A stretch of DNA of 7,109 nt from Candidatus Curtissbacteria bacterium (GTDB lineage Bacteria; Patescibacteriota; Microgenomatia; Curtissbacterales; GWA2-41-24), in assembly GCA_030688205.1 (NCBI GenBank), contig JAUYIQ010000031.1, forward strand, positions 1-7,109, written 5' to 3'. Position 1 is the first letter of the stretch; every line of letters begins with the position of its first letter. A program made the translations under genes and the position numbers. Positions 1 through 4,178 of the stretch are shown here, piece by piece. Under the pieces are notes generated by a model, which had not been told where the DNA came from, ran no database searches, and saw only the letters and a program-made list of their open reading frames with translations.

Positions 1-29
1 ATGGTTTCAATATCGAAAAACAAATTCAT
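1..29 (-). CDS. 5' end of a probable DEDD-family 3'-5' exonuclease (partial)
   Basis: Reading the minus strand from the CAT at 27-29 gives nine codons, MNLFFDIET, before the window ends. A hydrophobic strand followed by FDIET at the extreme N-terminus is the ExoI motif (DxE, two metal-binding acidic residues) of DEDD-type 3'-5' exonucleases and RNase-H-fold nucleases, including the stand-alone PolB-like exonucleases. The start is supported by an extended -10 box (TGTTAAAAT on the minus strand) ending 6 nt upstream. The gene is divergent from the 205-aa membrane protein at 66. Only the first motif is visible, so the precise family cannot be fixed; another RNase-H-fold protein is possible, and a chance match over nine codons cannot be excluded. 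Confidence 0.55.
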
Positions 30-35
30 CTGTGT

Positions 36-44
36 ATTTTAACA
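36..44 (-). promoter_or_regulatory. Extended -10 promoter element for the leftward exonuclease-like gene
   Basis: On the minus strand the sequence reads TGTTAAAAT, matching the extended -10 pattern TGnTAtAAT. The TAAAAT hexamer (36-41) is followed by exactly six bases (30-35) and then the ATG at 27-29. A transcription start about 7 nt after the hexamer would fall on the start codon, so the mRNA would be leaderless. No good -35 is visible, which an extended -10 can tolerate. Confidence 0.45.
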
Positions 45-50
45 CCTACC

Positions 51-59
51 TGTTATTAT
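51..59 (+). promoter_or_regulatory. Extended -10 promoter element for the 205-aa membrane protein gene
   Basis: TGTTATTAT is an extended -10 (TGn plus TATTAT at 54-59). Six bases (60-65) separate it from the ATG at 66, so the predicted transcription start coincides with the start codon. No Shine-Dalgarno is present between the box and the ATG. It lies back to back with the leftward -10 at 36-41 in a 36-bp divergent intergenic region. Confidence 0.45.
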
Positions 60-65
60 TAGATT

Positions 66-683
66 ATGGCGTCTAAACGGACTAAATTCCAGGTGGTAGA
101 TAAAACCGGTCGTGTGCTCGAGACCGGAACGGTTAGTACTAAAAGCACGGCAACCACACCGGAAGGAATACCGATTGAGCCGGAATTTGAAAAGCCTTTG
201 GTTACAGTTTCAATATCCAATCCTTTTAAAAAAATTCTCTATTGGCTGGATCAGATACGGAAAAAACAAACTACAACCTTTGCATTTAAGCTTTCCATTC
301 CGCTAATCGCTCTTCCTGTTTTAATTTTTGCTATTTATCAGGTGGGAAGGGGTGCAGGAATAAATTTTGTAAAGTCCCAGGTTTCTCCAAAACCTTCGGT
401 ATCTGCATCACCAAGCCCTCAAGTAGGTATAGAAATTAGCCGTGCCGGAACTTTAAGGATTGCAAAAGGCTCAACCTCGACACGTTATCTTCTTGCTTTA
501 AGAAACGGCGAGATTGTTAATTTGGAAATTCCAAAAAACATCGACCTTTCAAAATACGCCGAGAAGCAGGTCCTTGTTACGGGAATTCAGAATAAGGCGA
601 CCGGAGTCATAAAAGTTTCAGATATTGCAGAAATTGAAGTGTTTAATACAACAGAAATTGAATCCACATCATCTGCTAACTAA
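66..683 (+). CDS. Single-pass membrane protein with Ser/Pro linker and small C-terminal domain, function unknown
   Basis: I do not recognise a named family. Residues 1-70 are a polar, probably cytoplasmic N-terminal region with a basic stretch (RKK, 65-67) before one transmembrane helix at about 73-92. A low-complexity Ser/Pro linker follows (about 106-119, SPKPSVSASPSPQ). The C-terminal part (about 121-195) is strand-rich and globular, with alternating patterns such as YLLALRNGEIVNLEIP and KQVLVTG resembling a small beta-barrel or OB-like fold; this resemblance is by eye only. The positive-inside rule puts the C-terminal domain outside. The ATG is chosen because an extended -10 sits 6 nt upstream and the next ATG is absent from the useful region. 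The gene is divergent from the exonuclease-like gene and precedes the metK promoter, with no clear terminator between. Confidence 0.8.
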   Translation: MASKRTKFQVVDKTGRVLETGTVSTKSTATTPEGIPIEPEFEKPLVTVSISNPFKKILYWLDQIRKKQTTTFAFKLSIPLIALPVLIFAIYQVGRGAGINFVKSQVSPKPSVSASPSPQVGIEISRAGTLRIAKGSTSTRYLLALRNGEIVNLEIPKNIDLSKYAEKQVLVTGIQNKATGVIKVSDIAEIEVFNTTEIESTSSAN

Positions 684-708
684 ATATATTGGCTTTATAT
701 TATTTGTC

Positions 709-738
709 TTGATTTTTTACGTGTCGTTTTGGTAAAGT
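709..738 (+). promoter_or_regulatory. Putative promoter for the SAM riboswitch-metK transcript
   Basis: TTGATT (709-714) is a fair -35. After an 18-bp spacer comes TAAAGT (733-738), preceded by TGG, giving an extended -10 (TGGTAAAGT). The predicted transcription start near 745 is a few bases before the 5' strand of the riboswitch P1 stem at 751. The transcript would therefore begin essentially at the aptamer. Each hexamer matches consensus at four of six positions, so this is moderate support, strengthened by its position. Confidence 0.4.
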
Positions 739-750
739 GTTTTCTTGTAA

Positions 751-823
751 GCATCAAGAGTGTCGCAGTGGCGGCCGGCAACCGTTTTAAATTTTGCGGT
801 GCCAACCCAATAGTCGGGGATGC
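751..823 (+). ncRNA. Compact SAM riboswitch (SAM-I superfamily, SAM-I/IV-like) upstream of metK
   Basis: The region carries the conserved core of SAM-I-clan aptamers in order: ATCAAGAGTG (753-762), CCGGCAACC (775-783) and GGTGCCAAC (798-806), just ahead of S-adenosylmethionine synthetase. A four-way junction can be drawn by hand: P1 GCATC 751-755 with GATGC 819-823; P2 GTCGC 762-766 with GCGGC 771-775 (one G-U pair) closed by the tetraloop AGTG; P3 ACCG 781-784 with CGGT 797-800; P4 CCC 806-808 with GGG 816-818. P2 is far too short for the kink-turn and loop pseudoknot of classical SAM-I, so the SAM-I/IV variant class fits better. The 3' strands of P4 and P1 overlap a GGGGA ribosome site, so SAM binding should repress translation. 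The GAGTG, CCGGCAACC and GGTGC blocks make the class call strong; the subclass is uncertain. Confidence 0.85.
816..820 (+). promoter_or_regulatory. Shine-Dalgarno of metK embedded in the riboswitch P4/P1 strands
   Basis: GGGGA ends 10 nt before the metK ATG and is the only reasonable purine-rich ribosome site there. Bases 816-818 form the 3' strand of P4 and 819-820 begin the 3' strand of P1 in the SAM-bound fold. Ligand binding would thus hide it, while unfolding of P1/P4 would expose it. This points to translational rather than transcriptional control; no terminator hairpin with a U-run lies between the aptamer and the ATG. Confidence 0.55.
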
Positions 824-830
824 GGTCTAA

Positions 831-1943
831 ATGACAAAAACTACAACTTTTACTTCAGAATCTGTTTGTGCAGGCCACCCGGACAAAATCTGTGATTCCA
901 TCTCGGACGCTATTTTAGATGAAGTTTTGTTACAGGATCCCTTTGGCAGAGTTGCTGTTGAAACTCTTGTCACGTACAGGAGGGTAATAATTGCAGGCGA
1001 GGTAACATCTTCCGCCAAGGTAAACTTCGAACAAATTGCCAGGAAACAGATAAGTAAACTGGGTTACAACAATGATAAGTTTAATTTCAGTGACAAGTCG
1101 CCGGTTTTGGTTTTTGTTCACCATCAGTCCGCGGAAATCGCACGGGGCATACTAAATTCCGGCGCGGGTGATCAGGGGATGATGTTCGGTTTTGCCTGCC
1201 GCGAAACAGAATCTCTCATGCCAATGCCAATTATGATTGCACACTCTCTGGCCGGTAAAATAGATCGCGTCCGTGAGGAAAAAATTCTTCATTATTTAAG
1301 ACCGGACGGCAAAACACAAGTTACAGTCGAATACAAAAATGGTAAGCCTGTTGGTGTTTCAAAAGTAATACTTGCTGTCCCGCACGACGAGAAATATGAC
1401 CATAAGAGTGTTGCTGAAGATCTTTTTAGTAATGTGGTAGCGCCCGTTATTGCAGACTTTGGATTTAAGATTAAAAAAATAGACCTTGTAGTTAATGGTG
1501 CAGGCGTCTGGCACAAAGGAGGACCAGCAAGTGATACGGGGCTAACCGGCAGGAAGATTGTTGTGGATACTTACGGTGGGTATTCAAAAGTGGGTGGAGG
1601 GTGTTTTAGCGGTAAAGATCCGACTAAGGTAGACAGATCCGGAGCATATGCTGCGAGATTCATCGCCAAAAATATTGTTTCTCATAAACTGGCCGACAGG
1701 GCAGAAGTGAGACTCGCATATTTCATAGGTGCCAAAAAACCAATAATGCAGGAAGTGGAGACATTTAGAACCGCAAAAGTTTCAGATAAGATTCTTGGCA
1801 GTTTTATCGATAAAATTTTGGATACCTCGGTCAGCGGGATCATAAACGGTCTGGATCTGAGAAGACCTATTTATCTGCCAACAAGTGCCTATGGGCATTT
1901 CGGAAGAAGTGAATTTCCGTGGGAAAAAATTAAAGCGCTCTGA
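831..1943 (+). CDS. metK: S-adenosylmethionine synthetase (methionine adenosyltransferase)
   Basis: The enzyme makes S-adenosylmethionine from methionine and ATP in the cytoplasm, releasing phosphate and pyrophosphate. Both family signatures are present: GAGDQGMMFG (111-120) and GGGCFSGKDPTKVDRS (255-270). Other conserved elements are HPDK (16-19, catalytic His and Mg-binding Asp), RPDGKTQV (157-164), GLTGRK (237-242) and the C-terminal HFGRSEFPWEK (356-366). At 370 residues it is slightly shorter than typical bacterial MetK (about 380-400), mainly through a shorter loop before GAGDQG and a short C-terminus. The stretch usually like NPTGRFVIGGP reads NGAGVWHKGGP (222-232), a divergent version of an otherwise conserved segment. 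The ATG lies 7 nt after the riboswitch P1 stem. The gene ends in TGA one base from the stop of the convergent small membrane protein. Control is by the upstream SAM riboswitch. Confidence 0.97.
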   Translation: MTKTTTFTSESVCAGHPDKICDSISDAILDEVLLQDPFGRVAVETLVTYRRVIIAGEVTSSAKVNFEQIARKQISKLGYNNDKFNFSDKSPVLVFVHHQSAEIARGILNSGAGDQGMMFGFACRETESLMPMPIMIAHSLAGKIDRVREEKILHYLRPDGKTQVTVEYKNGKPVGVSKVILAVPHDEKYDHKSVAEDLFSNVVAPVIADFGFKIKKIDLVVNGAGVWHKGGPASDTGLTGRKIVVDTYGGYSKVGGGCFSGKDPTKVDRSGAYAARFIAKNIVSHKLADRAEVRLAYFIGAKKPIMQEVETFRTAKVSDKILGSFIDKILDTSVSGIINGLDLRRPIYLPTSAYGHFGRSEFPWEKIKAL

Positions 1944-1944
1944 T

Positions 1945-2208
1945 CTATTCCCTGTTTTTAAGCCAAATTGACTTTAAAATATCAATGGACAATGTTGAAA
2001 GCAAAAAACCAAGTGCCGGGATAAATGCACTTACAAAAGGTCTTTCGTTTTTGATCATTAAAAAGAAAAGCAAGACAACCAAATAGGTGCAGATGGAAAC
2101 AGCGATTCTGCGTATTACGCTCGTTTCCCACGCTTTGTCTGCTTCCACTCGATTATTGCGGGCTTTTATCTTTTCAATTTCTTCTTTTAGAAGTTTGAGT
2201 TCTTCCAC
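1945..2208 (-). CDS. Small coiled-coil and two-TM membrane protein, conserved hypothetical
   Basis: An 87-aa protein with a charged N-terminal helix (residues about 1-26, rich in Lys and Glu with heptad-like spacing, LKLLKEEIEKIKARNNRVEA) followed by the segment DKAWETS and two hydrophobic helices (about 33-52 and 58-75), ending in a basic tail (WLKNRE). I recall similar short proteins with the RVEADKAWETS element and a PALGFLLSTL second helix as conserved hypotheticals in CPR and other bacterial genomes, but know of no function. The start is a GTG at 2206-2208; the overlapping ATG at 2208-2210 is out of frame and closes after a few codons. A perfect TATAAT lies 6 nt upstream of the GTG. It converges on metK with a one-base gap and diverges from the 139-aa gene. 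Confidence 0.8.
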   Translation of the reverse strand: MEELKLLKEEIEKIKARNNRVEADKAWETSVIRRIAVSICTYLVVLLFFLMIKNERPFVSAFIPALGFLLSTLSIDILKSIWLKNRE

Positions 2209-2214
2209 ATTAAA

Positions 2215-2220
2215 ATTATA
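2215..2220 (-). promoter_or_regulatory. Consensus -10 box for the leftward small membrane protein
   Basis: The minus strand reads TATAAT, a perfect -10, followed by TTTAAT and then the GTG start at 2208. A start site 7 nt downstream would be the G of GTG, predicting a leaderless mRNA with a non-ATG start. A weak alternative is a Shine-Dalgarno-like AAGGG just upstream of the box, about a dozen bases from the GTG. No convincing -35 is visible. Confidence 0.45.
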
Positions 2221-2223
2221 CCC

Positions 2224-2252
2224 TTGATTTTATTCTATTAATAGTTTAGGCT
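2224..2252 (+). promoter_or_regulatory. Putative promoter for the 139-aa membrane protein gene
   Basis: TTGATT (2224-2229) is followed after exactly 17 bp by TAGGCT (2247-2252), which keeps the three most conserved -10 positions (TAnnnT). Six bases then lead to the ATG at 2259, so a start site on the ATG is predicted and no Shine-Dalgarno is present. The same -35 hexamer occurs before metK. The -10 is weak on its own; its position is the main support. Confidence 0.35.
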
Positions 2253-2258
2253 ACTCGA

Positions 2259-2678
2259 ATGCCAACTAAGGGATCTAAAAAATCAGAAAATATTTTGGAT
2301 GCGCCGGTGCGTCCAAAGTTGCACAAAATAAACGATGTTTTAGCAACACTATTTTATCTTTTGTGGATTGTAATCGGAGCTTTTTTTATTTTGACAATCG
2401 CCGGAGAAATTAGAAGGGGTGCACTAACCTCTATAATAAGTGGCCCGGCCGCAAGCCAGCAGCAAGTTTCTGATGTACAAGCACCAACCGAGACTGACTT
2501 ACCGGGAATCGGGACAGTTAATATAGATTGTGTTAAAGGCGCACTAAGTACTGAGTCGATTTCGAAAATTTTAGAAGCCGGAAATACCTCGGGGCTTTCT
2601 GCAGAAGAGAAAACAAAGTTCGAGCCGTGTGTGGTTGCAGCAGCATCACCAAACCCCTCTGCATCACCTTCAAAGTAG
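2259..2678 (+). CDS. Single-pass membrane protein with two-cysteine extracytoplasmic segment, function unknown
   Basis: A 139-aa protein not assigned to a named family. A basic N-terminus (1-25) precedes one strongly hydrophobic helix (about 27-48), with RR at 52-53 just after it. The remaining part is polar: a linker (62-82) and a short segment (about 83-127) with two cysteines, C91 and C124, that could form a disulfide if exported. The segment between them contains LSTESISKILEAGNTSGLSAEE and so looks helical. The protein ends in a Ser/Pro/Ala tail (PNPSASPSK), echoing the Ser/Pro linker of the 205-aa protein at 66-683. Topology is ambiguous because positive charges lie on both sides of the helix. 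It is separated from the adaptor gene by 37 bp containing a separate TATAAT, so it need not share that operon. Confidence 0.75.
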   Translation: MPTKGSKKSENILDAPVRPKLHKINDVLATLFYLLWIVIGAFFILTIAGEIRRGALTSIISGPAASQQQVSDVQAPTETDLPGIGTVNIDCVKGALSTESISKILEAGNTSGLSAEEKTKFEPCVVAAASPNPSASPSK

Positions 2679-2698
2679 CCTGGTAGTTATTTTTGGTT

Positions 2699-2704
2699 TA
2701 TAAT
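2699..2704 (+). promoter_or_regulatory. Consensus -10 box for the adaptor-RND operon
   Basis: A perfect TATAAT ends 11 nt before the ATG at 2716, predicting a transcript with a leader of about five bases. An overlapping TACGCT (2704-2709) would have the same 6-nt spacing to the ATG seen at other genes in this window, but it is a poorer hexamer. No good -35 and no Shine-Dalgarno are visible. Confidence 0.45.
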
Positions 2705-2715
2705 ACGCTTTCGCA

Positions 2716-4173
2716 ATGAGGCAAGTTAAATTTCGCTTGCCTGCCCGCGTTTTTACAAGCAAAAAAAAGATTTTCCAAAAGCATAGGGTTAATACTGTAA
2801 CCTTTCTAAGAAGGCGGCCGCTAACCTCTTTTTTCGCTACTCTTTTGGCCCTTCTTCTATTGATTTTTGCAGGTAATATTATTGCTAAGCCTGCGGTCGA
2901 GGAAACAGTGAGTCAGGCGGAAAAAAAGGTTGACGTATATACAATTGGTGCAATCCCTAAGATCAACGTCCAGGCACAAGTACAGAAAGACGGCGTGGTA
3001 ACCATAATGGCCCAAAGTTCCGGGATTGTTCAAAAAGTGTCTGTGCACGCAGGAGACTCTGTACGAAAAGGGGTCAACCTGGTTTCTCTTTCGACTAACT
3101 ATCAAGGAGGAAGTACTGCATCACTTTCCAGGCAGATTGCGGAAGTTCAACTTACAAACGTTAAAGATACTTTTGATAAACAAAAGGATATGATCGCAAA
3201 GCAAAAAGACTTTGCTACAAAAAGTGCGGAAAACACCGATCAGCTAAGACAAATATCGCAAAAGTCTTTGGATGACACTAATTCCTTAATAAATCTTAAT
3301 CAAGACATCGTTAACACCTTAAATTCAAATTTGCAGACTTTGGTGAGCACTAATGTTGGAGGGGCAAACGATGCATTGATTCTTGCAACTAAGCAGCAAA
3401 TTTCTTCTTTTCAATCTGCAGTTAATCAACTTAACGTGTCTTCAAGAAATCTTAGTTTTTCAACAAATGTCGATAATCAACCAACAAGAATGGCAAATCT
3501 TTCCCGTGATATTGCAATCGGACAGCTGGATATTCAAGAAAAAGCGTTAGATCTTTCAAAAAAAGTGGCGCAAATTCAATTGAATCTGGCTCAGGTTAAT
3601 GAGGCATTAATGTTTCCGGCAGCTCCTGTTGCTGGAGTAGTTCAGAAAATTTACGTCCACACAGGGCAATTAGTCACGCCTGGGACACCGCTTGTGACAA
3701 TTTACAACGCGGGTGGAAATGTTTCGGCAATTGCCCGTGTGCCACAGCGTGTTGCAGCATCTGTTTCGCGAATTGAAGAAAGTATATTACATGTCGGAGA
3801 CCGGACATTTGGAGAGTTACCTAATTTCGTGTCAACACAGGCAACTGATGCTCAGCAATATTCCATCATCTTTACTATCCCGGAAGAATTCCGGGATCAA
3901 ACTTCTAATATGGGATTTATTGCGGTGGAAATTCCTATCGGTCATACAGATTCCAATTTTGTTATTCCCTTTATTCCATTGGAAGCGGTTTTCCAAACTC
4001 GGGATAGTGCATTTGTTTACGTTATTGACGGTCAAAAAGCGCTCAGTCGCAAAGTCACGCTTGGGGAAGTTTTGGGTCAAGACGTTGCGGTTGTTTCAGG
4101 TTTATCTGATGGAGATCAAATCATACTGAGCAGAAACATCGTGTCAGGAGATCTTGTTTCAAAAAACCAGTAA
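2716..4173 (+). CDS. RND/ABC-type efflux periplasmic adaptor (membrane fusion protein, HlyD/AcrA-like)
   Basis: The adaptor subunit of an export pump, anchored by one N-terminal transmembrane helix (about 36-54) after a basic leader. It has the classic split layout. The first lipoyl half is at about 97-127 (SSGIVQKVSVHAGDSVRKG). A long helical hairpin follows at about 135-298, rich in Gln, Asn, Leu and Lys, with a likely turn near 212-218 (TNVGGAN). The second lipoyl half is at about 300-330 (GVVQKIYVHTGQLVTPG), then a beta-barrel (about 335-425) and a membrane-proximal domain (about 425-480) with GLSDGDQII. The 485-residue length exceeds AcrA (about 400), the excess lying mostly in the hairpin. 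It ends 5 bp before the RND gene, so the two form an operon and presumably a complex. A MacA-type partner is the alternative, but the neighbour is RND. Confidence 0.93.
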   Translation: MRQVKFRLPARVFTSKKKIFQKHRVNTVTFLRRRPLTSFFATLLALLLLIFAGNIIAKPAVEETVSQAEKKVDVYTIGAIPKINVQAQVQKDGVVTIMAQSSGIVQKVSVHAGDSVRKGVNLVSLSTNYQGGSTASLSRQIAEVQLTNVKDTFDKQKDMIAKQKDFATKSAENTDQLRQISQKSLDDTNSLINLNQDIVNTLNSNLQTLVSTNVGGANDALILATKQQISSFQSAVNQLNVSSRNLSFSTNVDNQPTRMANLSRDIAIGQLDIQEKALDLSKKVAQIQLNLAQVNEALMFPAAPVAGVVQKIYVHTGQLVTPGTPLVTIYNAGGNVSAIARVPQRVAASVSRIEESILHVGDRTFGELPNFVSTQATDAQQYSIIFTIPEEFRDQTSNMGFIAVEIPIGHTDSNFVIPFIPLEAVFQTRDSAFVYVIDGQKALSRKVTLGEVLGQDVAVVSGLSDGDQIILSRNIVSGDLVSKNQ

Positions 4174-4178
4174 TCCCC

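Noticed and set aside
1..42. Plus-strand 13-codon frame from ATG at base 1 to TAA
   Set aside because: The opposite strand reads as the start of an exonuclease-like gene with its own -10 box; the short plus frame has no other support.
1941..1943. TGA possibly recoded as glycine
   Set aside because: The TGA falls right after the expected MetK C-terminus (HFGRSEFPWEK plus a few residues) and no in-frame TGA interrupts any of the genes, so it is a normal stop.
1921..1958. GGGAA/TTCCC inverted repeat followed by TGTTTTT near the metK stop, possible terminator
   Set aside because: The stem is only 5 bp with a 22-nt loop that overlaps the last metK codons; too weak to call.
2761..2768. Run of eight A in the adaptor gene, possible slippage or frameshift site
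   Set aside because: The frame is intact through the run (Ser-Lys-Lys-Lys-Ile) and such runs are common in AT-rich lysine codons; nothing suggests programmed slippage.
3713..4129. Plus-strand open frame of 138 codons overlapping the adaptor gene
   Set aside because: It is a +1 shadow of the beta-barrel and membrane-proximal coding sequence and has no promoter, start signal or sensible composition.
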